In this document: positions 48,392 through 57,912 of the stretch, piece after piece
How positions within the stretch are numbered: position 1 is the first letter of the stretch
Layout of the letters: each line of letters begins with the position of its first letter
From: Draconibacterium sediminis
GTDB taxonomy: Bacteria > Bacteroidota > Bacteroidia > Bacteroidales > Prolixibacteraceae
Reading direction: 5' to 3'
NCBI RefSeq assembly: GCF_000949475.1
Contig: NZ_JRHC01000001.1
Location: 1,612,001 to 1,676,000, forward strand
Length of the DNA: 64,000 nucleotides
Position numbers and translations under genes: made by a program
Notes under the pieces: generated by a model
The model's input: the letters and a program-made list of their open reading frames with translations, nothing else
Told to the model about the DNA's origin: nothing
Database searches by the model: none

Positions 48392-49588
48392 ATGAGAAGA
48401 ATAAAACATCTGTTGCTGGTTTTTATAACTGCTTTGTTTGTGTGCCCGTTAGTTTCACAAGCACAACAGGCCAATGTTAACCTCGATTATAATCCGCAAA
48501 AAGACACCGAAGGACTGATTCCTTTTAGTGCGCCTTTAAATTCACCCGAAGTGCACGACGACCATACGGTAACTTTTCGCTTAAAAGCTCCCGAAGCCAA
48601 GGTGGTTACGATTACCGATGGAACGATTCTTACTGCTCTTGGCAGAGGTCGTGAGCCACTTCCGCTAGTAAAAGGAGAAGATGGAATTTGGTCGGTAACC
48701 GTGGGGCCTTTCAAACCCGATATGTATGCTTATCATTTTAATGTTGACGGCATGCAAATTTGCGATCCGAGCAATACAATGGCTGCTTTTACGGCCATGC
48801 CGCCTTACAGTCAGTTGATCGTTCATGGAGATGGCCCGGCGTATTACGATGCCAAAAACGTACCTCACGGAAACGTTACGCGCCACATTTATCATTCGGA
48901 TGTTACCAATGGCGAGCGCGAAATGTATGTGTATACACCTCCGGGTTATGATGCTTCTAAAAAATATCCGGTGCTTTATCTTGTGGGTGGTAGTGGGGAA
49001 TTGCCATCAAACTGGATTTACGATGGACGTGCCAACCTGATTTTGGATAATCTACTGGCCGAAGGAAAAGCGGAACCGATGATCATTGCAATTCCGAACA
49101 ACCAGGTGATTCACCGTAATCATCCACAGCATACCGAGCTCACTTTCGATATTTTTGAAAAAGAACTGCGCAACCATGTTATTCCATTGGTTGACGCAAG
49201 TTACAGCACCATTCAAAATCCAAAAGGACGCGCCATTTCAGGTTTGTCGATGGGTGGACGACACAGCATGTTTATCGGTTTCCGTTCGCTCGATTTGTTT
49301 GCAAACTTTGGAATCCTTAGCGCTGGTGACGCAACAGCCGAAACTACACTTTCGCACTTTCTGAATGATCCGAAGGTAAACGACAAAGTAGATTATCTTT
49401 TTATCGGACAGGGAACGGAAGAAGCTAAAGGGTTTTTTAGCCGGCGGGTTGATGGATTGTGTAAGGCACTTGACAATCATAATATTGAATACGAATATTA
49501 TGTGGGCGGCAGTGGTGGCCACGATTGGTCAACCTGGAGGCACTTGTTGTATTACCGGTTTCTGCCAAATCTCTGGAAAAATGAATAA
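48392..49588 (+). CDS. CBM48-like/CE1 esterase 7 (divergent)
   Basis: The 398-residue product has a signal peptide ending at SQAQQ (26). The CBM48-like domain (about 55-145) is the most diverged of the set. CE1 residues are Ser286 in GLSMGGRHS, Glu344 in QGTEEA and His377 in GGHDWSTW. The usual oxyanion-loop HG is replaced by GG (YLVGGSGELP, 196-205), and the C terminus has an extra aromatic stretch (LLYYRFLPNLW). It probably still hydrolyses esters, but with changed transition-state support or substrate. It is the last of the tandem CE1 block. Confidence 0.84.
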   Translation: MRRIKHLLLVFITALFVCPLVSQAQQANVNLDYNPQKDTEGLIPFSAPLNSPEVHDDHTVTFRLKAPEAKVVTITDGTILTALGRGREPLPLVKGEDGIWSVTVGPFKPDMYAYHFNVDGMQICDPSNTMAAFTAMPPYSQLIVHGDGPAYYDAKNVPHGNVTRHIYHSDVTNGEREMYVYTPPGYDASKKYPVLYLVGGSGELPSNWIYDGRANLILDNLLAEGKAEPMIIAIPNNQVIHRNHPQHTELTFDIFEKELRNHVIPLVDASYSTIQNPKGRAISGLSMGGRHSMFIGFRSLDLFANFGILSAGDATAETTLSHFLNDPKVNDKVDYLFIGQGTEEAKGFFSRRVDGLCKALDNHNIEYEYYVGGSGGHDWSTWRHLLYYRFLPNLWKNE

Positions 49589-49605
49589 CCCAAAATAGTA
49601 TTAGC

Positions 49606-51171
49606 ATGAAGAAATTAATGTATTTACTCGCAATAGCAATTGTATTTATAGCAAATGCTTGTTCTCAGCTTCCGCCCGAGCAGGTAAAAGTTGAACAGGG
49701 AATTGTAGAAGGAACCATCGAGGACGGGCTTCGGATTTTTAAAGGCGTGCCGTTTGCCGCACCTCCGGTTGGCGATTTGCGCTGGAAAGCACCTCAACCT
49801 GCCGAAAAGTGGGAGGGAGTCAAGGAAACCAAAGAATTTGGACCTTCTCCCATGCAGGGAGGTAATCCTCCGGCTGGAAAAAGCGAAGACTGTTTGTATC
49901 TGAACATCTGGACTCCTGCAATGTCGGCCGACGAAAAATTGCCCGTGCTGGTTTGGATTTACGGCGGAGGTTTTAGTGGCGGAGCAACTTCGTATTACGA
50001 TGGAACGATACTGGCTAAAGAGGGAGTTGTTCTGGTAAGTGTTACATACCGCGTAAATCAGTTTGGCTTTTTGGCGCACCCCGAATTGAGTGCCGAAAGC
50101 CCGAATAATGTGTCAGGAAACTACGGAATTCTCGACCAGATTGCCGGTTTGCAATGGATACAGGATAACATTGCCGCTTTTGGTGGCGATCCTGCTAAAG
50201 TTACCATCTTTGGCGAGTCGGCCGGTGGGATTTCGGTAAGTATGCTGTGTGCATCGCCTTTGGCAAAAGGACTTTTTAGCGGTGCCATTTCGCAAAGTGG
50301 AGGTTCGTTTGGGCCAACCCGTCCAAGAACTTTCCCGGGCGAAAACATGAAAACACTGGAAAAGGAAGAAGCCGATGGCGTGGAGTACATGCAAAAAGCA
50401 GGCGTTTCCAGTTTGGCAGAACTTCGTGCTTTGGATGCCGACGAAGTGCCAAGTGGTTTTGGAATGGCCGGCGGATGGCCAATTGTTGATGGTTATGTAA
50501 TTCCCGACGATCAGTATAAACTTTACGAAGAAGGAAAATACAACGATGTGCCTGTGCTTATCGGGTACAATTCGGATGAGGGAGCAAGTTTCTCGCGCGA
50601 AAGGGAACCCGAACAATATTATGCCGGGGTAAGAGCGCGGTACGGAAAATTTGCCGACAAACTAATTGAAGCTTATCCGGCAGGTGAGAACACGGTTCCC
50701 AAAACTGCACGCGACCTGTCACGCGATGCCGCTTTTGGCTGGCATACCTGGAGTTGGGCGCGATTGCAATCGGAAACCGGACAATCGGATGTGTATTTGT
50801 ACTATTTCGATCAGCACCCCGATTATCCTGAAGATTCGCCTCGTTACGGTTATGGTTCGCCACACGGACAGGATGTTGCTTTTGTTTTTGGACTGAATCC
50901 TGAAGATAAACATGAGAATGAATCAGACCTTGCGCTTTCGGAAGTAATGGTTGATTACTGGACCAACTTTGCAAAATATGGTAACCCGAATGGCGAAGGA
51001 GTTCCTGAATGGCCGGTTTTCAGCAACGAAAATCCCGATGTGATTTACCTAAAAGGGACAACACCTTTTGTAGGCGAGGTGCCAAGTGCAGCATCGTTAG
51101 AGGTCCTGAACGAGTACTTTGAGTGGCGGCGTTCACCCGAAGGCAAAGAATGGGTAAATAGCCTGGAATAA
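49606..51171 (+). CDS. Type-B carboxylesterase lipoprotein (CE10/COesterase family)
   Basis: The 521-residue product has a probable lipoprotein signal with Cys19 (IANAC) and no acidic run after it, suggesting a periplasmic-facing anchor. Type-B motifs are present: RWKAPQPAEKW, EDCLYLNIW (94-102), the oxyanion YGGGF (119-123), Ser205 in FGESAGG, an Asp/Glu in YNSDEGASF and a His in SPHGQDVAF. Length fits the family. Many such enzymes deacylate small aryl or acetyl esters, so a role after the CE1 enzymes, on feruloylated or acetylated oligosaccharides, is reasonable. It starts 18 bases after esterase 7. Confidence 0.87.
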   Translation: MKKLMYLLAIAIVFIANACSQLPPEQVKVEQGIVEGTIEDGLRIFKGVPFAAPPVGDLRWKAPQPAEKWEGVKETKEFGPSPMQGGNPPAGKSEDCLYLNIWTPAMSADEKLPVLVWIYGGGFSGGATSYYDGTILAKEGVVLVSVTYRVNQFGFLAHPELSAESPNNVSGNYGILDQIAGLQWIQDNIAAFGGDPAKVTIFGESAGGISVSMLCASPLAKGLFSGAISQSGGSFGPTRPRTFPGENMKTLEKEEADGVEYMQKAGVSSLAELRALDADEVPSGFGMAGGWPIVDGYVIPDDQYKLYEEGKYNDVPVLIGYNSDEGASFSREREPEQYYAGVRARYGKFADKLIEAYPAGENTVPKTARDLSRDAAFGWHTWSWARLQSETGQSDVYLYYFDQHPDYPEDSPRYGYGSPHGQDVAFVFGLNPEDKHENESDLALSEVMVDYWTNFAKYGNPNGEGVPEWPVFSNENPDVIYLKGTTPFVGEVPSAASLEVLNEYFEWRRSPEGKEWVNSLE

Positions 51172-51204
51172 TTATAGACGTATAAATTATAAATCAGAAT
51201 TAAA

Positions 51205-52095
51205 ATGAAAAAAATACACAGAGTTTTATTTTTACTAATTGCATTGGCGGCAGTGTTTGCCAATCAGCTTACAGCACAGGAAAGTGCTTCACGAGTGGTT
51301 GAAGACGGCGGAACCGGCGAATACAAAGCCATTATGATTTCAGAGCCTTCGCTGGCAACACACACTGTTTTCCGTCCACAGGATTTGAGTGTTTTTGGTA
51401 AGAAAAGCAAACTGCCTGTTATTGCCTGGGGAAACGGCGCTTGTGCCAACTCGCCCTGGGAGCACATTAACTTTCTGAATGAAGTGGCATCGCACGGATT
51501 TTTGGTAATCGCAATTGGCCCGATGCCGGCAGAAGGCGAGCGTGGCGGTGGCCGCTCACAATCGTCGCAGTTAACCGATGCCATTGACTGGGCTATCGCG
51601 CAAAACAGCGACAAAAACAGTCCGTATTACAAAAAAGTAGATGTGGAAAATATTGCCGTAAGCGGAATGTCGTGCGGAGGGCTGCAAACCCTTGAAATGG
51701 CACCCGACCCACGTGTAACGACAGTGGTTGTTTGCAACAGTGGTGTTTTACCAACTCCGGGCGGAGGTATGCCGGGAATGCCGGCTTTGGTAAAAGACGA
51801 CCTGAAAAAGTTACATACACCTACGCTCTACCTTTTGGGAGGCGAAACGGATATTGCCTACAATAACGGAATGGACGACTACAAACGTATAAACCATGTG
51901 CCGGTATACGTGGCAAATTTGGATGTAGGCCATGGAGGAACTTATCGTGAGCCGCATGGTGGCGAATTTGCAAAAGTGGCAACCGCCTGGTACCAGTGGC
52001 AGATGAAAGGCGATGAGGAAGCATCGAAAATGTTTGTAGGCGACGACTGCGGGTTGTGTAATGATGATGAATGGAAATTTGAATCGAAAAATTAG
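51205..52095 (+). CDS. Exported alpha/beta hydrolase, probable esterase
   Basis: The 296-residue product has a signal peptide ending at LTAQ (25). It has an alpha/beta hydrolase core with VIAWGNGACANSPW, nucleophile Ser156 in GMSCGG, Asp216 in GGETDIAY and His243 in VGHGGTY. It resembles the dienelactone-hydrolase/chlorophyllase-like group more than CE1. A Cys pair near the end (CGLC, 282-285) may form a disulphide. A strong terminator follows 13 bases later, so this is the last gene of the long operon. A deacylating role is inferred from position; the substrate is unknown. Confidence 0.8.
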   Translation: MKKIHRVLFLLIALAAVFANQLTAQESASRVVEDGGTGEYKAIMISEPSLATHTVFRPQDLSVFGKKSKLPVIAWGNGACANSPWEHINFLNEVASHGFLVIAIGPMPAEGERGGGRSQSSQLTDAIDWAIAQNSDKNSPYYKKVDVENIAVSGMSCGGLQTLEMAPDPRVTTVVVCNSGVLPTPGGGMPGMPALVKDDLKKLHTPTLYLLGGETDIAYNNGMDDYKRINHVPVYVANLDVGHGGTYREPHGGEFAKVATAWYQWQMKGDEEASKMFVGDDCGLCNDDEWKFESKN

Positions 52096-52108
52096 AACTT
52101 AAACGGGG

Positions 52109-52175
52109 GCCTCAAAATGTAATATGCAACAGAACCGGAAGCGGATTGTTGCGTATTCCATTTTGAGGCCTTTTT
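52109..52175 (+). terminator. Intrinsic terminator of the long enzyme operon
   Basis: GGCCTCAAAATG pairs perfectly with CATTTTGAGGCC; an inner AATATGCAAC/GTTGCGTATT stem extends it, and five T residues follow. It closes the transcript that begins before 5865. Confidence 0.88.
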
Positions 52176-52236
52176 ATTCATAAATTTGCTTAAAAGCTTG
52201 CTGGCTGGGGCTAATTCCAACGGAATTTTCAAATAA

Positions 52237-52261
52237 TATCTAAAATTAGAATTAGATTATC
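52237..52261 (+). promoter_or_regulatory. Candidate regulator-binding element, copy 2
   Basis: The element begins TATCTAAAATTAGA like copy 1. Here the pattern is reiterated: TTAGAT-T-ATCTAA forms a second, overlapping palindrome just downstream (to about 52265). It lies 150 bases before the GH97 start codon and about 40 bases before the possible -7 box, a position suited to an activator. Confidence 0.5.
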
Positions 52262-52410
52262 TAAAATAAAAAATATAATCGGTGATATTGAGGTTACTTT
52301 AATTTTTGAAAGAATCGTTTGTTTCCGGAGTCAGATGAAATGAAAGAAGCAGGCGGTTGGTGAGAGAGAGATATATAGAAAACTAAATCAATTAAAACTA
52401 ATTCAAACAG

Positions 52411-54366
52411 ATGGTGAAAAATTATATTCTGGCAATATTTTTTATTCTTATTCTTGGCCCAATCACAGCACAACAAAATCAGATAACAAGTCCTGATGGA
52501 AAACTTGTTGTTTCAGTAAAAATAGATAATGGAGTACCTGTTTACAGCGTTTTGTTAAACGGTAAAACTTTCATAAAAGAATCGCCTCTTGGAATGGAAA
52601 CCAATATTGGCGATTTTACCCAGGAACTTACCCTTTCCGAATCGGTTGAAAGAGGTGAGATAAACGACTCGTACGAACTTCGAAACATCAAACAAAGCAA
52701 GGTAGATTACACGGCTAACGAAGCTGTTTTTTCATTTCAGAAAGATGATAAAACAGTTTTAGATGTTGTCTTTCAGGTAAGCAATAACAATATAGCCTTT
52801 CGCTATAAAGTGCATCCGCAAAAAGAAACCCGGAGTTGTGTGGTAAACAGCGAATCAACAGGTTTTGTATTCCCCGAAGGAACAACAACCTTTTTGTGCC
52901 CGCAAATGAAACCCATGACCGGTTTTGCCCGCACCGCTCCAAGTTACGAAACCGATTATACCCTCGACGATGAAATGGGGAAAAACGGATGGGGATTTGG
53001 ATACACTTTCCCTTGTTTGTTTAAGGTGAACGATGCCGGTTGGGTGTTGATTTCTGAAACCGGAGTTGACAGCCGTTATTGTGCCAGCCGTCTGGTTGGA
53101 AATGAAGACAAAAGCTACTCAATTGCCTATCCTTTAGAAGAAGAAAATAACGGAAACGGAACAAATACTGCCGGTATTCCTCTGCCTGGATTTACTCCAT
53201 GGCGAACCATTACGGTTGGCGAAACACTGGCACCTATTGTAGAAACCACCATTCCTTTTGATGTGGTGGAGCCACTTTACGAAGCCTCACAAGAATATAA
53301 ATACGGAAGCGGAAGTTGGAGTTGGATCATAAAAATGGACGGTGCAACAACTTTTGATGTTCAAAAAGAATACATTGATTTTAGTGCTGCCATGGGATTT
53401 GAAACCGTTTTGGTAGATGCCTTATGGGATACGCAGATTGGTCGCGAAAAAATTGAGGAACTGGCAAAATATGCTGCCTCAAAAGATGTTGCCTTGTATT
53501 TGTGGTACAATTCGAACGGGTACTGGAACGATGCTCCGCAGGGACCACGCGGAATTATGGATAATACCATTATCCGACGCAAAGAAATGGCGTGGATGCA
53601 ACGAATTGGAATTCGTGGTATTAAAGTTGATTTTTTTGGTGGCGACAAACAGGTAACCATGAAGGTGTATGAAGACATTTTATACGATGCCAATGATTAC
53701 GGTCTGTTGGTTGTTTTTCACGGTTGTACCTTACCACGTGGATGGGAACGTATGTTTCCGAACTTTGCCTCTTCCGAAGCCGTTCGTGCCAGCGAGAATC
53801 TGCATTTCGGTCAACGAAGCTGCGACCTCGAAGCAACAAATGGCTGTTTGCATCCTTTTATTCGCAATGCCGTTGGTAGCATGGATTTTGGCGGAAGCGC
53901 CCTAAACGAGTTTTACAATGCCAACAATACGCCGGGAAGAGGAACGAAGCGAATGACTTCGGATGTTTATGCCCTGGCAACAGCTGTTTTGTTTCAAAGT
54001 GCAGTGCAGCATTTTGCACTGGCGCCCAACAACCTGACTGATGCCCCTGCATGGGCCATTAATTTTCTGAAAGAAGTACCTACCACCTGGGACGAAGTAC
54101 GTTTTATCGACGGTTACCCCGGAAAATATGTGGTGTTGGCGCGCAGGCATGGCGATACCTGGTATGTGGCGGGTATTAATGCTCAGAAAGAAACCCAGGA
54201 GTTAACGATAAAGTTACCAATGATAGCTGCCGGAAGCGACTACCGGATTTATAGTGACGATGCAGCGTTGAATGGAAAGCTTGAAACGGAACGACTGGCT
54301 AAAAGTCAGGAAATAAATATTTCGATTCCGGGCAATGGCGGACTACTGATCGTAAACCAGAAATAA
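52411..54366 (+). CDS. GH97 glycosidase, retaining type (second copy)
   Basis: The 651-residue product has a signal peptide ending at ITAQ (21). The N-terminal sandwich reaches about 290, followed by the barrel with Asp407 in GIKVDFFGGDK as candidate nucleophile and Glu456 in SSEAVRASE as candidate acid/base. It shares the retaining pattern with the gene at 8634 but is not a close copy, and its pocket loops (YWNDAPQGPRG; FVNFAS-type segment ASSEAVRA) differ, so the two probably accept different sugars. It opens the second operon, followed by the GH67 gene after 27 bases. Alpha-galactosidase activity on side chains of glucuronoarabinoxylan is the leading guess. Confidence 0.88.
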   Translation: MVKNYILAIFFILILGPITAQQNQITSPDGKLVVSVKIDNGVPVYSVLLNGKTFIKESPLGMETNIGDFTQELTLSESVERGEINDSYELRNIKQSKVDYTANEAVFSFQKDDKTVLDVVFQVSNNNIAFRYKVHPQKETRSCVVNSESTGFVFPEGTTTFLCPQMKPMTGFARTAPSYETDYTLDDEMGKNGWGFGYTFPCLFKVNDAGWVLISETGVDSRYCASRLVGNEDKSYSIAYPLEEENNGNGTNTAGIPLPGFTPWRTITVGETLAPIVETTIPFDVVEPLYEASQEYKYGSGSWSWIIKMDGATTFDVQKEYIDFSAAMGFETVLVDALWDTQIGREKIEELAKYAASKDVALYLWYNSNGYWNDAPQGPRGIMDNTIIRRKEMAWMQRIGIRGIKVDFFGGDKQVTMKVYEDILYDANDYGLLVVFHGCTLPRGWERMFPNFASSEAVRASENLHFGQRSCDLEATNGCLHPFIRNAVGSMDFGGSALNEFYNANNTPGRGTKRMTSDVYALATAVLFQSAVQHFALAPNNLTDAPAWAINFLKEVPTTWDEVRFIDGYPGKYVVLARRHGDTWYVAGINAQKETQELTIKLPMIAAGSDYRIYSDDAALNGKLETERLAKSQEINISIPGNGGLLIVNQK

Positions 54367-54393
54367 AAATCGACAAAAAGAAATTTAAAGAGG

Positions 54394-56466
54394 ATGATTA
54401 AGTTACTGACAGCACTTTTTGTTTTTGTTTTAATAAGTACCGGAGTAGGGGCCGAAAATGGTCACAAGTTGTGGCTGAGAGCCAATAGCACTATCCCGGT
54501 TGAAGTGAGGTGTTCAAAAAAATCGCCTACCATCGACATTGCAATTAACGAACTAAAGAATGGTTGGCAGGGAAAAGCCGGTCAGCTTATTGAGTTGAAG
54601 ATTGTAAAGGATAAACTGCTGAAAGACGATGGTTTTCGTATAAACGGTGCAACTATACAAGCCAAAACTGACGCAGGCTTACTATACGGCGCTTTCGAAA
54701 TTTTACGCAGGCAACACGCCGGTGAATCAATCGCTGAAGAAATTGTAAATCCGTCCTATAATTTGCGCATACTAAACCATTGGGATAACCTGGATGGAAG
54801 CGTTGAACGAGGGTACGCCGGACGTTCCATTTTTTGGCGTGGAATCGATTCGCTGGAAGTTACTTCAGGCGATTTAAACCTTTGGAAAGAGTATGCCCGT
54901 GCCAATGCTTCGGTAGGAATTAATGCAACGGTACTGAACAATGTAAATGCTTCACCATCCGTATTAACAACACCTGTTTTGGAGCGGGCAAAAGCTGTTG
55001 CTGATGTACTGCGCCCTTGCGGAATAAAAACTTACCTGGCTGTTAACTTTGCTTCGCCTGAAGTAATTGGTGGCCTTGAAACTGCCGACCCTTTTGATCC
55101 TGCTGTAAAAGCCTGGTGGAAGGAAAAAGTAAAAGAAATATATACGTTAATTCCCGATTTTGGTGGTTTCCTGGTAAAGGCAAACAGCGAAGGACAGCCC
55201 GGACCGCAAAACTTTGGGCGTAACCACGCCGATGGTGCCAATATGATGGCCGAAGCGCTCGAACCTTACAACGGTATTGTAATGTGGCGGGCGTTTGTTT
55301 ATGATCCCTCGGATGAAGACCGTGCCAAACAGGCCTATAATGAATTTATGCCACTGGATGGACAATTTCATGACAATGTGATCATTCAGGTAAAAAACGG
55401 TCCTATCGATTTTCAGCCACGCGAACCGTTTAGCCCCTTATTTGGAGCAATGAAAAAGACAACTGTAATGCCCGAATTGCAGGTTACAATGGAATATCAC
55501 GGACAGTCGGTGCATCTGGTTTTTCTGGCTACTATGTGGGAAGAATTTCTAAAAAGCGAAACCTGGCAGGAAGGTGCAGGCAGTACGGTTGCCCGTTGCA
55601 CCGATGGCAGTATTTTTAATCAGAAATACAGCGCTATTGCGGGCGTTGCAAACATCGGGCTCGATACCAACTGGTGTGGTCACGATTTTGCTCAGGCCAA
55701 CTGGTATGCTTTTGGACGGCAGGCCTGGGATCATTCGATTAGCAGCGCACAAATAGCCGATGAATGGTTGAAACTTACGTTCGGGCCACAAAATATTGAT
55801 AAAGAAACAAGCTCTTATGACCTGGAGTGGAATCTGTCGTTTTTACAGCCCGTGAAACAAATGATGCTCAACAGTCATGAAGCTACTGTTAATTACATGA
55901 TGCCTTTGGGGCTTCATCATATTTTCTCAGCACACGCACATTACGGCCCCGGGCCATGGTGGGCTCCGCGTGGTATGCGTGCAGACTGGACTCCTCCGTA
56001 TTATCATCAGGCCGATTCTTTAGGAATTGGATTCGATCGTACGGCTTTGGGTAGCGATGCAATTAGCCAATATCACGAGCCGCTTGCGGGGCAGTTAGCC
56101 GATCTGAATACCTGTCCCGAAGCGTATTTGCTTTGGTTTCACCATGTTTCGTGGGATCATAAAATGAAAAGTAACAGAACGCTTTGGAATGAGCTATGCT
56201 ATCGGTATGACGAAGGAGTGAAACAAGTGCGCGAATTTCAGCGGGTTTGGGACAAGGCAGAACGTTTTGTCGATGCGGAACGATTTGCAGCCGTTCAGCA
56301 TAAACTTACAGAACAGGGCATGAATGCACAGGAATGGAAAGACGCCTGTTTGCTGTATTTTCAGCAATTCAGTAAACAACCAATCCCTTATGAACTGGAA
56401 CGGCCATTATTTAACCTGGATGAGCTGCTCGAACGTGACAGACAGCGGGTTCGACGAAGTCGGTAG
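54394..56466 (+). CDS. GH67 alpha-glucuronidase
   Basis: The 690-residue product has a signal peptide (near GVGAE, 20). The N-terminal domain leads to LNHWDNLDGSVERGYAGRS (128-146), a GH67 signature. Catalytic residues match those of characterised enzymes: Glu266 in NSEGQPGP as acid, with Asp339 in GPIDFQPREP and Glu367 in TMEYHGQ as the two bases, 28 residues apart as in the known pair. GH67 removes 4-O-methyl-glucuronic acid only from the non-reducing end of aldouronic oligosaccharides, so it must work after the endo-xylanases, in the periplasm. Its presence strongly supports a glucuronoxylan-type substrate. Confidence 0.95.
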   Translation: MIKLLTALFVFVLISTGVGAENGHKLWLRANSTIPVEVRCSKKSPTIDIAINELKNGWQGKAGQLIELKIVKDKLLKDDGFRINGATIQAKTDAGLLYGAFEILRRQHAGESIAEEIVNPSYNLRILNHWDNLDGSVERGYAGRSIFWRGIDSLEVTSGDLNLWKEYARANASVGINATVLNNVNASPSVLTTPVLERAKAVADVLRPCGIKTYLAVNFASPEVIGGLETADPFDPAVKAWWKEKVKEIYTLIPDFGGFLVKANSEGQPGPQNFGRNHADGANMMAEALEPYNGIVMWRAFVYDPSDEDRAKQAYNEFMPLDGQFHDNVIIQVKNGPIDFQPREPFSPLFGAMKKTTVMPELQVTMEYHGQSVHLVFLATMWEEFLKSETWQEGAGSTVARCTDGSIFNQKYSAIAGVANIGLDTNWCGHDFAQANWYAFGRQAWDHSISSAQIADEWLKLTFGPQNIDKETSSYDLEWNLSFLQPVKQMMLNSHEATVNYMMPLGLHHIFSAHAHYGPGPWWAPRGMRADWTPPYYHQADSLGIGFDRTALGSDAISQYHEPLAGQLADLNTCPEAYLLWFHHVSWDHKMKSNRTLWNELCYRYDEGVKQVREFQRVWDKAERFVDAERFAAVQHKLTEQGMNAQEWKDACLLYFQQFSKQPIPYELERPLFNLDELLERDRQRVRRSR

Positions 56467-56510
56467 TTTGAATCACAGTTGAAAATAATTATACCTATAA
56501 CCTAATTAAA

Positions 56511-57863
56511 ATGAATTTCAAAAAATACTTTATCCTTGCCCTGCTCTATGTAGTACCGGCATTTACGGTTTTGGCACAAAATCCAATAATCAGAGATCAG
56601 TTTTCAGCCGATCCTACGGCACGTGTAATGAACGGAAAGGTATACGTTTTTCCTTCGCACGACATTCCGGCTCCGCCCAATAAAAACCTGCGCGAGAATT
56701 GGTTTTGTATGCCCGATTACCATGTGTTTTCATCTGAAGATCTTGGCGAATGGACCGACCATGGCGTAATTGTTAGCCAGAATAAAGTGGCTTGGGTTGA
56801 TTCTACCTCATACAGCATGTGGGCTCCTGATTGTATCGAGCGTAACGGAAAATATTACTTCTACTTTCCGGCCAATAAAAATGTAGCGGGCCCTAACGGC
56901 CGCAAAGGTTTTGGAATTGGAGTGGCCGTTGCCGATAAACCTGAAGGTCCTTACGTTCCGGAGGAAAATGCTATTGAAGGTGTTTTTGGTATCGATCCAA
57001 ATGTTTTGATCGACAAAGACGGACAAGCTTATTTGTATTATTCGATGGGCAACATATACGTGGCAAAACTAAAAGAGAACATGACAGAACTGGCGACGAA
57101 GCCGGTTGCCATTGCCAATTTGCCCGAAAAAGGGATGAAAGAGGGACCTTTCGTTTTTGAGCGAAACGGAAAGTACTACCTTACTTTTCCTCATGTGGAA
57201 AACGATACCGAACGGTTGGAGTACGCCATGGGCGATAGCCCCGAAGGCCCGTTTACCATGACCGGAGTGATTATGGACGAATCGGAAACAGGGTGTTGGA
57301 CCAATCATCATTCGTTGATCGAATACAACGACCAGTGGTATTTGTTCTATCACCATAACGATTATTCGCCTCAATTTGATAAGAACCGTTCGGTGTGTAT
57401 CGATAGCCTGTTTTTTAATGCCGATGGAACCATTCAAAAAGTTATTCCAACAAAACGAGGTGTTGGTGTAACCCCGGCATCCGGTAAAATTCAGCTCGAC
57501 CGTTACAGCGCGATAAGCGAAAATGGCGCAACAATAGCATTTAACGATACCACCAATACTTTCGCAGGTTGGAAAACCACGCTGGCCAATAAAGGTGCAT
57601 GGATTTCATACAACACGGTAAACTTTGAAAAGAAAAATTCAGGGAAAGTTGTGGTGAATGCCGGTGCACTAAACGGTGGAAAAGTTGAACTGAGAATTGA
57701 TGCAGTGGATGGCCCTGTTCTGGCTGAAATAGATGTGCCGGAAAGTAAAGAAATGACCGTATCAAAAACAAAAATAAACAAAGTTGAGCCCGGTATCCAT
57801 AATATTTTTGTGGTGGCGGCCAATGATAATCCGGTGGAAATAGACTGGATAAGTTTTGAATAG
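56511..57863 (+). CDS. GH43 glycosidase with C-terminal CBM6 (third copy)
   Basis: The 450-residue product has a signal peptide ending at VLAQ (23). GH43 residues are Asp34 in SADPTAR, Asp162 in GIDPNVL and Glu211 in MKEGPFV. The CBM6-like sandwich covers about 330-450 and ends in VEIDWISF. It is more distant from the copies at 15673 and 22717 and has an HDIPAPPNKN insertion near 50. It sits between GH67 and GH95, so it probably acts on oligosaccharides freed of glucuronic acid. Arabinofuranosidase or xylosidase; not resolved. Confidence 0.87.
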   Translation: MNFKKYFILALLYVVPAFTVLAQNPIIRDQFSADPTARVMNGKVYVFPSHDIPAPPNKNLRENWFCMPDYHVFSSEDLGEWTDHGVIVSQNKVAWVDSTSYSMWAPDCIERNGKYYFYFPANKNVAGPNGRKGFGIGVAVADKPEGPYVPEENAIEGVFGIDPNVLIDKDGQAYLYYSMGNIYVAKLKENMTELATKPVAIANLPEKGMKEGPFVFERNGKYYLTFPHVENDTERLEYAMGDSPEGPFTMTGVIMDESETGCWTNHHSLIEYNDQWYLFYHHNDYSPQFDKNRSVCIDSLFFNADGTIQKVIPTKRGVGVTPASGKIQLDRYSAISENGATIAFNDTTNTFAGWKTTLANKGAWISYNTVNFEKKNSGKVVVNAGALNGGKVELRIDAVDGPVLAEIDVPESKEMTVSKTKINKVEPGIHNIFVVAANDNPVEIDWISFE

Positions 57864-57912
57864 AACAAGAAGAAATGCCTCTTTGTAAGAAGAGGGTTAA
57901 TAATCTGGAAAG

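Larger units (their letters stand above)
52096..52410. other. Intergenic region between the two enzyme operons
   Basis: It contains the terminator at 52109-52175, a small ATTCC-AAC-GGAAT palindrome (52213-52225), the operator-like element at 52237-52261, and TAATTTTTG at 52300-52308, which is a near match to the Bacteroidota -7 box. A leader of about 100 bases would follow. No gene is seen. Confidence 0.55.
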
